DNA of 34,755 nucleotides from an uncultured Eubacterium sp. (GTDB lineage: Bacteria > Bacillota > Clostridia > Lachnospirales > Lachnospiraceae). Of the stretch, positions 8,040-15,394 are shown one piece after another (positions within the stretch are counted from its first letter, which is position 1; every line of letters begins with the position of its first letter). The stretch spans positions 1-34,755 of the forward strand of contig CAJTLS010000027.1 of NCBI GenBank assembly GCA_910577295.1. Direction: 5' to 3'. The translations under genes were made by a program, and so were the position numbers. The notes beneath the pieces were generated by a model, which saw only the letters and a program-made list of their open reading frames with translations, was not told the origin of the DNA and ran no database searches.

Positions 8040-8041
8040 AC
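7934..8041 (-). promoter_or_regulatory. Structured leader of the purC-lysA unit (three stem-loops)
   Basis: Three consecutive inverted repeats. GTGTGAAAAA/TTTTTCACAC (8018-8027 with 8032-8041) is a perfect 10-bp hairpin that includes the GTG of the short ORF. TTTGTGTC/GACACAAA (7985-7992 with 8005-8012) is an 8-bp stem. CTTTAATG/CATTAAAG (7941-7948, 7973-7980) encloses GTCTCAGC/GCTGAGAC (7948-7955, 7959-7966) with a 3-base loop. The loop of the second hairpin contains GCAGCGC (7995-8001), which can pair with GCGCTGC (7934-7940) next to the purC start, giving an alternative fold. It may be a post-transcriptional control element or a dispersed palindromic repeat. Confidence 0.55.
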
Positions 8042-8112
8042 TAGTCCTCCATTTCAAAGCGTTTATGTAACGAGGTAACGCAAATTTAAGTTTTGGTTTC
8101 AGATATTTCTAT

Positions 8113-8141
8113 AGTATAAAATCTTTTCTTTTTTCTGTCAA
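8113..8141 (-). promoter_or_regulatory. Sigma-A promoter for purC-lysA
   Basis: On the minus strand TTGACA (8141-8136), a 17-base spacer and TATACT (8118-8113). The -35 is a perfect match and the -10 has one mismatch. Transcription should start near 8106, leaving a leader of about 180 bases before purC. Confidence 0.85.
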
Positions 8142-8162
8142 ATAGTTTGTGACAAAACTTTC

Positions 8163-8191
8163 TTGCACTAAACAAACATTTGTTTTATACT
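8163..8191 (+). promoter_or_regulatory. Sigma-A promoter for parE-parC
   Basis: TTGCAC (8163-8168), a 17-base spacer and TATACT (8186-8191). It is divergent from the purC promoter, with about 21 bases between the two -35 elements, so both lie in one short control region. The leader to the parE start is about 140 bases. Confidence 0.8.
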
Positions 8192-8219
8192 ATATATTGC
8201 GTTTTTATTAAAAGATGAT

Positions 8220-8288
8220 GGGGTAAAAGACATTTTGCCCCCAATGGATGCTTTGGATTGTCCGTTGTTTCACAACTTCCGCAATCCA
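8220..8288 (+). promoter_or_regulatory. Two hairpins in the parE leader
   Basis: GGGGTAAAA (8220-8228) pairs with TTTTGCCCC (8233-8241), a 9-bp stem with one G-T pair and a 4-base loop. Next, TGGATTG (8254-8260) pairs with CAATCCA (8282-8288), enclosing a second stem GTTGT/ACAAC (8264-8268, 8272-8276) with unpaired bases on both sides. Neither is followed by a U-run, so they are not plain terminators. They lie within an upstream extension of the parE frame that I do not consider coding. Confidence 0.5.
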
Positions 8289-8336
8289 TCAGACATTAAT
8301 ATAAGACTACCCGTCTTTGGTAAAATGGAGGAATTT

Positions 8337-10265
8337 ATGAGCGAGTACAGTGGAAGTGACATTGTTATATTAGAGGGCTTGGAAGCAGTCCGTAAGCGTC
8401 CCGGCATGTATATCGGGAGCACGGGAACAAGAGGTCTTCATCACATGATTTGGGAAATTCTTGATAATGGAATAGACGAACATTTGGCAGGATTTTGTGA
8501 TGAATTGCATTTGACGTTATTAAAGGATGGCGGTATCGTGGTAGAGGATAATGGGCGCGGCGTGCCGGTAGATATTCATCCGGCGAAGAACATCCCGACT
8601 GCCCGCGTTGTCTATACCGTACTGCATGCAGGCGGCAAGTTTAACAGTGACGTATATAAAGTATCCGGTGGTCTGCACGGGGTAGGCGCTTCCGTAGTTA
8701 ATGCACTTTCCAAAAGCATGAAAGTAGAGATTCGCAGAGAAGGGAAAATTTATCAGGACGAATATCGGGACGGGGGGCATCCTGTCACGAAGCTGGAAAA
8801 AGGCATGCTGCCAACAGTTGGCACCTGTATGAAGAGCAATACGGGAACGAAAGTTACTTTTTATCCAGACGATACTATATTTGAGACGGTAGAATTTAAA
8901 CCGGAAACGATCCGCAAAAAATTAAAAGAAATAGCCTATTTGAATAAAAATCTAAAAATCATATTTAAGGATGAGCATACCGGAGAAGAAAAGGTTTATC
9001 TGGAAGAGTTCGGGATTCAGAGTTATATCCGATATATTAACCGTGATGCGGCAGTTCTGCATGATGATGTTATTTATACAGAGGGGAAAAGCGGCGATAT
9101 TGAAGTGGAGGTGGCGTTTCAGTACACGCAAAATTACAGCGAGCAGATTAATGCGTATTGTAACCGTATCAATGTCGCAGACGGGGGAACGCTCGTGACC
9201 GGATTTAAGACAGCGCTTACCCGTATTATGAATCAGTACGCCAGAGAATTAAATTTTTTGAAAAATAATGAAGACAATTTTGATGGTAAAGATATTCGCA
9301 ACGGTCTGGTAGCTATCGTATCTATTAAGCACCCAGACCCGCAGTTTGAGAGTCAGACGAAAAATAAACTGGGAAATACTGACGCCAAAAATGCCGTGGA
9401 CGAAGTGTTTAATATGGAAGTACAGCGGTATTTTGATAAAAATGTAGAGGTGTTACGGCGCATTCTGGAAAATGTGCATAAGTCTTTCAAGGCAAGGACG
9501 GCCAGCGATAAGGCGCGTAAGACGGTGATGAAACAGCTTCTTGATGTAGATACAAAAAGTAAACTTGCCGCCTGCTCGTCCAAAAAAGCAGAGGACTGTG
9601 AAATTTATATTGTCGAGGGAGATTCGGCGGGGGGCACGGTGAAAACGGCGCGCAACCGGCGGACACAGGCGGTGCTTCCTCTGCGGGGAAAGATTTTAAA
9701 CGTGGAAAAGGCGCCGTTGGAAAAAATTCTTGTCAATAATGAAATAAAAACGATGATTGCCGCGTTTGGCTGTGGCATTGGAGAGAATTTCGATATTTCG
9801 AAACTGCGCTATGACAAGATTATTATATTAACGGATGCGGATGTGGACGGCGAACATATCAGTACGCTTCTTCTCACGTTCTTCTACCGCTTTATGCCGG
9901 AATTAATCTATCAGGGAAAAGTGTACCGCGGTCTGCCGCCGCTGTACCGTGTTTCCTACGAAGAGGCAAAGGGAAAGAAAAAACAAAAAGTATCCGAGTA
10001 TCTGTTTAATGATTTTGAATTGGAGAAGTTCCGAAAAAAAGGAAAGAAGATTTTGGAGCTACAGAGGTATAAAGGGCTCGGGGAGATGGATGACACCCAG
10101 TTATGGGAAACGACACTGGACCCGGACAGCCGTATTCTTGCACAAGTAGCGATAAGCGATACGGTAGAGGCGGACGAGGTGACGGATATGTTAATGGGAA
10201 ACAATGTGCCTCCGAGGCGGCAGTTTATAATGGAAGAAGCAAAATACGCTAATCTGGATATTTAA
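8337..10265 (+). CDS. parE: Type IIA topoisomerase subunit B (topoisomerase IV ParE, GyrB family)
   Basis: ATPase subunit that with the adjacent ParC-like subunit relaxes and decatenates DNA. 642 residues from the ATG at 8337, chosen because GGAGGA (8327-8332) precedes it and because MSEYSGSDIVILEGLEAVRKRP is the normal family N-terminus; the frame stays open upstream to a TTG at 8235 without a ribosome binding site. GHKL ATPase residues: E40 and N44 in WEILDNGIDE, DNGRGVPVD at 71-79, GGLHGVGASVVN at 111-122. The QTKNKLGN segment is near 340. TOPRIM residues: EGDSAGG at 427-433 and DADVDG at 500-505, then RYKGLGEMDDTQLW near the end. I call it ParE rather than GyrB because of the ParC-like partner lacking a GyrA box; the alternative is a second gyrase-like pair. 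Confidence 0.88.
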   Translation: MSEYSGSDIVILEGLEAVRKRPGMYIGSTGTRGLHHMIWEILDNGIDEHLAGFCDELHLTLLKDGGIVVEDNGRGVPVDIHPAKNIPTARVVYTVLHAGGKFNSDVYKVSGGLHGVGASVVNALSKSMKVEIRREGKIYQDEYRDGGHPVTKLEKGMLPTVGTCMKSNTGTKVTFYPDDTIFETVEFKPETIRKKLKEIAYLNKNLKIIFKDEHTGEEKVYLEEFGIQSYIRYINRDAAVLHDDVIYTEGKSGDIEVEVAFQYTQNYSEQINAYCNRINVADGGTLVTGFKTALTRIMNQYARELNFLKNNEDNFDGKDIRNGLVAIVSIKHPDPQFESQTKNKLGNTDAKNAVDEVFNMEVQRYFDKNVEVLRRILENVHKSFKARTASDKARKTVMKQLLDVDTKSKLAACSSKKAEDCEIYIVEGDSAGGTVKTARNRRTQAVLPLRGKILNVEKAPLEKILVNNEIKTMIAAFGCGIGENFDISKLRYDKIIILTDADVDGEHISTLLLTFFYRFMPELIYQGKVYRGLPPLYRVSYEEAKGKKKQKVSEYLFNDFELEKFRKKGKKILELQRYKGLGEMDDTQLWETTLDPDSRILAQVAISDTVEADEVTDMLMGNNVPPRRQFIMEEAKYANLDI

Positions 10266-10282
10266 GAAAGGGAGGAAATGCC

Positions 10283-12565
10283 ATGAGTCAGGAAAATATC
10301 ATCCAGTTGGACTTTTCAGAGGAAATGAAAACCTCCTATCGGGACTATGCGATGAGCGTTATTGTATCACGGGCGCTGCCGGATGTAAGGGATGGACTAA
10401 AACCGGTTCAGCGGCGTATTCTCTATGCCATGAAAGAGCTCGGACTGGCGCCGGAAAAACCACATCGCAAGAGCGCGCGTATTGTCGGGGATACGATGGG
10501 TAAGTACCATCCGCACGGTGACAGCTCTATTTATGATGCGCTAGTACATATGACAGAGGAATATTCGTTAAATGCGCCATTGGTAGACGGGCATGGAAAC
10601 TTTGGCTCCATAGACGGCGACGGGGCGGCGGCCATGCGTTATACGGAAGCGAGATTGTCTTCCACTGCAGTGGCGCTGCTAGATAATCTGGATAAAGGAT
10701 TAGTAGATTTTGTGCCGAACTTTGATGACAGTGAGAAAGAGCCGGTCGTATTGCCGGCAACATTGCCGAATCTGCTCATTAACGGCACGACAGGTATCGC
10801 TGTCGGCATGGCGACGAACATTCCGCCGCACAATCCGGCGGAAGTGATAGATGCTGTCATCGCTTATATGGACAGGCCGGCGATTTCCATTTATAAACTG
10901 ATGGATTATATGCCGGGGCCGGATTTCCCGACAGGCGGTATCATTATCAACGCCTCGGATATGCAGGAAATTTATGAGAGGGGCGAGGGCCGTATCCGTC
11001 TTCGCGCTAAGACGGAATTGGAAAAGGGAGAGGCCGGACGGACGAATATTGTCATTACGGAAATTCCATATACGATTTCCGGCAATAAAATGAAACTGGT
11101 AGAAAATCTGGCCTCATTGGCAAAAGAAAAAGTTTTTGATGAGATTTATGATGTGCGCGATGAATCTTCGAAAGAAGGGATCCGCATTGTGATAGAAGTC
11201 AAAAAAGGGCGCGACATTGATAATCTGCTGAATGGTCTGTATAAGAAGACCCAGATGGAGGACACGTACGGCGTTAATCTTCTGGCGATAAAACCAAGTG
11301 AAGAGGGGAATGGACAACCAAAAGTATTTAACCTCAAAACATTGATTGAAGAATTTGTACTCTTTCAGGAGGAGTTATATACGAAAGAATACCGCTTCCT
11401 TTTACAAAAGGCAGGAGAGCGTTTGGAAATTGTACAAGGACTTATGAAAGCGACCGATGTTATTGATTTGATTATAGAAATCCTGCGCGGCTCGACTTCT
11501 GTCAGGCAGGCGAAGACATGTTTGGTTGAGGGAGTTACCGACGGGATTAAATTTAAGAGCGCGGTTTCGGAAAAAGAGGCGAAGACGCTGAATTTTACGG
11601 AAAATCAGGCGGAGGCTATTCTTTCGATGCAGTTGAGTAAGCTGATTGGACTGGAAATTCTCAAACTGCACGAAGAAAATGAGACGCTGTTAAAAAATAT
11701 TGCAGAATATGAGAAGATTCTTTCTGATGTAAAAGAATTGTATAAGGTGATTAAGAGCCGGCTCCGCAGTCTGAAAAAACAACTTTTAGCGCCGCGCCGC
11801 ACGCAGTTGACGGACACTGTGGCCAAGGCCTATGTAGAGAAAGTCGTAGTCGAGGACTTGTTTGTCTGTATTGACCGTTTTGGCTATATAAAAGCGATTG
11901 ATGCGGCGGCATTTGGCCGTGTGGCGGAGGAAACAAAAAAAGAATTTTCGTGTATTCTTAAAATAAAGAATACCGATAAATTGTGTATTTTTACGAACGA
12001 GGGGAATATGCATCAGGTAAAAATGGACAAAATACCGCGTTGTAAGATGAAAGATAAAGGAACGCTCATCCACTCGCTTTCCAAAATGGATAATCAGGAA
12101 GAAGCGCTTCTGTATGTCGCTTTTGAAAATTTATTTGAATCGATGCTGATGTTTACGACAAAAAGCGGATATATTAAATTAGTATCCGGCGCCGAGTTTG
12201 TGACGGGGCGGCAAATGATAGCGGCGACGAAGCTGGATACCGGCGATACGGTAGTCGGGGTTTCCATGCTGACGGCTGGCGATGTTCTGAGCGGAACAAG
12301 AAAAGTTATACTTTTGACGGAGAAAGGATTATCGCTGGGCTTTCCGGTAGCGGAGGTCAGTGAGTTTAAGAAAACGAGTCGGGGCGTGAAAGCCATTACT
12401 CTTGAAAAGGGCGATACCGTGGACTTTGCTACACTGGTTCATCCGGCAGCAGAGACTTTTGAATATCAGGGCAAAACGCTCAATGCCCGCCGCGTGCGCA
12501 ACCGGAAACGAGCGGCGAAAGGTCAGAAAGCTAATTTACAGCAAAATACTTTGACGCTCGAATAA
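10283..12565 (+). CDS. parC: Type IIA topoisomerase subunit A (topoisomerase IV ParC, GyrA family)
   Basis: DNA breakage-reunion subunit, 760 residues. The catalytic tyrosine is Y120 in AAAMRYTEARLS. The quinolone-resistance region reads KYHPHGDSSIYDALVHM with S81 and D85, the wild-type-like residues. The central part includes a long coiled coil (about 430-500) and the C-terminal beta-pinwheel follows. The canonical GyrA box (QRRGGKG) is absent from the C-terminal domain, which supports ParC over GyrA, since that box is needed for negative supercoiling. It starts 17 bases after parE, with GGGAGGAAA upstream, so both subunits come from one transcript. There is no strong terminator after it; the sigma-28 promoter for flgM begins about 30 bases downstream, so read-through into the flagellar genes is possible. 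Confidence 0.88.
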   Translation: MSQENIIQLDFSEEMKTSYRDYAMSVIVSRALPDVRDGLKPVQRRILYAMKELGLAPEKPHRKSARIVGDTMGKYHPHGDSSIYDALVHMTEEYSLNAPLVDGHGNFGSIDGDGAAAMRYTEARLSSTAVALLDNLDKGLVDFVPNFDDSEKEPVVLPATLPNLLINGTTGIAVGMATNIPPHNPAEVIDAVIAYMDRPAISIYKLMDYMPGPDFPTGGIIINASDMQEIYERGEGRIRLRAKTELEKGEAGRTNIVITEIPYTISGNKMKLVENLASLAKEKVFDEIYDVRDESSKEGIRIVIEVKKGRDIDNLLNGLYKKTQMEDTYGVNLLAIKPSEEGNGQPKVFNLKTLIEEFVLFQEELYTKEYRFLLQKAGERLEIVQGLMKATDVIDLIIEILRGSTSVRQAKTCLVEGVTDGIKFKSAVSEKEAKTLNFTENQAEAILSMQLSKLIGLEILKLHEENETLLKNIAEYEKILSDVKELYKVIKSRLRSLKKQLLAPRRTQLTDTVAKAYVEKVVVEDLFVCIDRFGYIKAIDAAAFGRVAEETKKEFSCILKIKNTDKLCIFTNEGNMHQVKMDKIPRCKMKDKGTLIHSLSKMDNQEEALLYVAFENLFESMLMFTTKSGYIKLVSGAEFVTGRQMIAATKLDTGDTVVGVSMLTAGDVLSGTRKVILLTEKGLSLGFPVAEVSEFKKTSRGVKAITLEKGDTVDFATLVHPAAETFEYQGKTLNARRVRNRKRAAKGQKANLQQNTLTLE

Positions 12566-12594
12566 GCGGCCAGATAAAAAGTTATAAAAATCAT

Positions 12595-12621
12595 TAAGGT
12601 TTCAGAAAACCTAACCGATAA
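12595..12621 (+). promoter_or_regulatory. Sigma-28 (FliA/SigD) promoter for flgM
   Basis: TAAG (12595-12598), 15 bases, ACCGATAA (12614-12621), close to the sigma-28 consensus TAAA-N15-GCCGATAA. The spacer contains a small AGGTTT/AAACCT inverted repeat. Just downstream, GGAACA (12631-12636) can pair with TGTTCC (12644-12649) to put a hairpin at the very 5' end of the message. Confidence 0.75.
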
Positions 12622-12677
12622 ATATAGTAAGGAACAGGTTTTGTGTTCCAAATTTGCAAGAATGGAGGCGTATTATT

Positions 12678-12950
12678 ATGAGAATTGATGACGTATATTT
12701 GCAGGTAAATCAACTTTATAATACAAACAAAGCAAAAGGCTCTCCAAAAACAAACAAAGCAAGCAGCAAAGACTCTTTGGAGATTTCCAGTTTCGGAAAT
12801 GCGTATCAGGTTGCAAAAACGGCAGCAGCGCAGTCTTCGGATGTGCGTGCAGACCGCGTAAAGGAAATTAAGGAACAGATGGCGGCAGGTACTTACCAAG
12901 TATCCATTGAGGATGTTGCGGATAAGATGGCAGAACAGTTGCTTTCTTAG
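12678..12950 (+). CDS. flgM: Anti-sigma-28 factor FlgM
   Basis: 90-residue negative regulator that binds sigma-28 until it is exported through the completed hook-basal body. The start MRIDDVYLQV is chosen at 12678 because GGAGG (12664-12668) lies 9 bases upstream; an in-frame ATG at 12654 has no ribosome binding site. The N-terminal half is Ser/Lys/Asn-rich and probably disordered, as in FlgM. The C-terminal half (RADRVKEIKEQMAAGTYQVS, then DVADKMAEQLL) matches the helical sigma-binding region. It is first in the flgM-flgN unit and has its own sigma-28 promoter, giving the usual autoregulatory loop. Confidence 0.9.
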   Translation: MRIDDVYLQVNQLYNTNKAKGSPKTNKASSKDSLEISSFGNAYQVAKTAAAQSSDVRADRVKEIKEQMAAGTYQVSIEDVADKMAEQLLS

Positions 12951-12973
12951 TTTTGCGGTAGGAGGGTGTTCAA

Positions 12974-13489
12974 TTGGCTAGTTTAATGGAAGAGTTAATC
13001 GACACATTGGATGCTGAGGAAGTTCTTTATGGAAAATTAATTCCTGTTGAAGAAGAGAAAACAAGAGCGATTATTTCCAATGACTTGGAGGCTTTGCAGG
13101 ATATTGCAACTCGTGAGCACGAGTTGGTTGACCGTACGACAGCTCTTGAGGGAAAACGAGAACAGGTGGCGATGGATATTGCTACCGTTCTTGGAAAAGA
13201 CCCGAAAACGATTACGTTAGAGCAGATTGTCGAAGTTTTGAAAAATCAGCCGGAAGACCAAAAGAAATTGCGGGATGTACATGACAGGCTGAAAAAAACG
13301 GTATTGCAATTACAGCAGGTAAATAATCAAAATAAAGAACTTCTTAAAGAAGCAATCGACATGGTAGAATTTAATATGAATGTAATAAGAAGTACACGGA
13401 TGTCTTCGGGAAGCAGCAATTATTCCAGTGATGCAGCAGAGGTGGCAGGGATGGCGCCGCAGCATGGAATGTTTGATGCAAAACAATAA
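12974..13489 (+). CDS. flgN: FlgN-type chaperone for hook-associated proteins
   Basis: 171 residues, almost entirely helical with heptad patterns, consistent with FlgN. FlgN chaperones keep FlgK and FlgL soluble and deliver them to the flagellar export apparatus. Features are an acidic N-terminal helix (MEELIDTLDAEEVLYGKLIP), a central long hairpin, and a C-terminal amphipathic segment (EAIDMVEFNMNVIRSTRMSSG) where substrate binding occurs in the family. The start is TTG at 12974 with AGGAGGG (12960-12966) upstream; an in-frame ATG at 12986 is the alternative. It lies 23 bases after flgM and directly before two flgK genes, which fits the chaperone role. An intrinsic terminator follows its stop codon. 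Confidence 0.85.
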   Translation: MASLMEELIDTLDAEEVLYGKLIPVEEEKTRAIISNDLEALQDIATREHELVDRTTALEGKREQVAMDIATVLGKDPKTITLEQIVEVLKNQPEDQKKLRDVHDRLKKTVLQLQQVNNQNKELLKEAIDMVEFNMNVIRSTRMSSGSSNYSSDAAEVAGMAPQHGMFDAKQ

Positions 13490-13530
13490 CAGGCGCAGGG
13501 AACAGTGACCTGACGCCTGATTTATTTTTG
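13490..13530 (+). terminator. Intrinsic terminator between flgN and flgK
   Basis: CAGGCG-CAGG (13490-13499) pairs with CCTG-A-CGCCTG (13509-13519), a 10-bp stem with one bulged A and a 9-base loop, followed by TTTATTTTTG. The left arm starts in the base after the flgN stop. I found no convincing promoter in the remaining 57 bases before flgK, so this may be a partial terminator that tunes read-through. Confidence 0.7.
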
Positions 13531-13587
13531 CGACGAACGTGTATTTTTTCTGTTTAAAAAGTAGTAGAAGTAAGAGAGGATGAGACG

Positions 13588-15369
13588 ATGGGAAATTTGT
13601 TGACAAGTTTTAATGCCGGTGTATCTGGTTTGCAGTCTGCGCAGGCATCACTGACTGTGACGGCGCATAATATGTCCAATGCACAGACGATAGGATATAC
13701 AAGACAACAGGTGCTTGTGACAGATTCTTTTTATCAGAATTCTGTTGGAGCACATAATAATGTCTTACAAGTGGGAACCGGTACGGTAATTTCCCTGACC
13801 AGACAGGTGCGCAATGAGTTTTTGGATGCACAGTATCGTGTGCAGGTAGGTCGTCAGCAGTTTTATGAGGCTAACAGTAAGGCGACGATGGAAATTGAAG
13901 ACATGATGGGAGAACTTCATGGACGTCAGTTTCAGACAAGTATAAACGAATTGTGGGGGGCGATTAACGATATTGCGACAGATCCGAGTGATATCGTAAA
14001 GAAAGACCAGTTAGTGATGGTTGCAAACCAGTTTGTCGAGAGGGCAAAGGTACTGCAGGAAGAGTTAAATACATATCAGACGAGTCTCAATACCGAAGTG
14101 AAGAGACAAGTGCAGGATATCAATGATATTGTAACTGAAATTCGGGAACTCAATAAGCAAATACAGAAATTTGAGGCCACAGGCGAATCGGCAAACGACT
14201 ATCGGGACAAGAGAAACGAGTTGTTAGACCAGCTCAGTAATTATATATCGTTTGAAACGTCGGAACAGGTAGACGGTACGATTATGATTTATTCTGAGGG
14301 GGCGTATCTTCTGGACGCCGTCAATCAATACTATCTGACGACGGAATATGTAAATGAGACGTCGAAACTGCTGAAGCCGGTTTGGGCAACGGGGGAAAAT
14401 TTTTTCCTGATGGACGGATTGGAATACAGAAAAGAAAACAATACGGATGTCGGCGGTTTGCGGGGACTTTTGGTGGCCAGAGGCGATTATGCGGCGAGTT
14501 ATGTGAATGTTCCGCATAAGCCGCAGGAAAAGGACTTTGCGGACGCCGCGGAATATAAACGTGCCCTCAGTCAGTTCAATGAAGATTTGGAGGAATATAA
14601 TAAATCCGTCGGCGCATCTATCGTGATGACCGTACAGAGTCAGTTGGATACGCTTATACATGGTATTGTTACCGCGGTAAATGACGCCATTTGTCCGAAT
14701 AAAGAAATTCAGATTCAAAATCCGGATGGAACGACAAGTACGATACGTGTTCTGGACGAAGAAAAAGCATTAATTGGTGATGATAAAAATAAGAGCATCG
14801 GCGTTGAGCTTTTCTCCCGCCGCGGAGTGCAGCGTTACAATCAGGAGGAAGTTACGGTTGTAAAAGAAGACGGTACGACGGAAAAACAGACCGTATACCG
14901 TTATAATGAAGAAGATATAAGCGATGTGTATACGATGTATACAACCAGTCAGTTGATTGTCAATCCAGTAGTGGAAAAGGATGCTTCTACGTTACCGACT
15001 ATGTATAATGAAGCAACCGGTTCCAAAAAAGGATATGCTTACAATGAATGGGAAAAGATGGCACAGGCTTTTGATAACGATATAGGAACGCTAAATCCAA
15101 ATTCCATGACTACATATACCGCTAAGAATTTTTATGTGGGAATGGTGACTGAACTGAGTACACAGGGAAGCGTTTGGAATGGTATTATTGATAATCAGGC
15201 GAAGACGGTAGTGACATTAGAAAACGAGAGACAAAATGTAATGGGAGTTTCTACCGAAGAGGAACTTTCCAATTTGATAAAATACCAACAGTGTTATAAT
15301 GCATCTTCCCGTTATATTACTACGGTCGCAGAGATGCTTGAGTATTTGATTGAGCGATTAGGAAGCTGA
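13588..15369 (+). CDS. flgK: Flagellar hook-associated protein 1 FlgK (paralogue 1)
   Basis: Forms the first hook-filament junction ring; exported through the flagellar type III apparatus. 593 residues. The N-terminal rod-type motif is clear (FNAGVSGLQSAQASLTVTAH NMSNAQTIGYTRQQ, residues 8-41), followed by long coiled-coil helices to about 215. The middle is a variable beta-rich domain. The C-terminus (EELSNLIKYQQCYNASSRYI then VAEMLEYLIERL) is the conserved D0/D1 helix that packs with the N-terminus. GAGAGGATGAGACG precedes the ATG. A second, clearly different FlgK follows after 25 bases, so the strain appears to have two HAP1 proteins. Together with FlgL and FliD this completes the set of junction and cap proteins. 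Confidence 0.92.
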   Translation: MGNLLTSFNAGVSGLQSAQASLTVTAHNMSNAQTIGYTRQQVLVTDSFYQNSVGAHNNVLQVGTGTVISLTRQVRNEFLDAQYRVQVGRQQFYEANSKATMEIEDMMGELHGRQFQTSINELWGAINDIATDPSDIVKKDQLVMVANQFVERAKVLQEELNTYQTSLNTEVKRQVQDINDIVTEIRELNKQIQKFEATGESANDYRDKRNELLDQLSNYISFETSEQVDGTIMIYSEGAYLLDAVNQYYLTTEYVNETSKLLKPVWATGENFFLMDGLEYRKENNTDVGGLRGLLVARGDYAASYVNVPHKPQEKDFADAAEYKRALSQFNEDLEEYNKSVGASIVMTVQSQLDTLIHGIVTAVNDAICPNKEIQIQNPDGTTSTIRVLDEEKALIGDDKNKSIGVELFSRRGVQRYNQEEVTVVKEDGTTEKQTVYRYNEEDISDVYTMYTTSQLIVNPVVEKDASTLPTMYNEATGSKKGYAYNEWEKMAQAFDNDIGTLNPNSMTTYTAKNFYVGMVTELSTQGSVWNGIIDNQAKTVVTLENERQNVMGVSTEEELSNLIKYQQCYNASSRYITTVAEMLEYLIERLGS

Positions 15370-15394
15370 TGAATAACCGGAATGGAGGGATAAT

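Noticed and set aside
7930..8110. Purine riboswitch upstream of purC
   Set aside because: The leader lacks the recognisable purine aptamer core sequences and arrangement; its stems do not form the expected three-way junction.
8235..8336. N-terminal extension of parE from a TTG
   Set aside because: No ribosome binding site, it covers leader hairpins, and the family N-terminus begins at the ATG at 8337 with GGAGGA upstream.
10283..12565. GyrA rather than ParC
   Set aside because: No QRRGGKG-type GyrA box in the C-terminal domain, so topoisomerase IV is the better call, though a second gyrase cannot be fully excluded.
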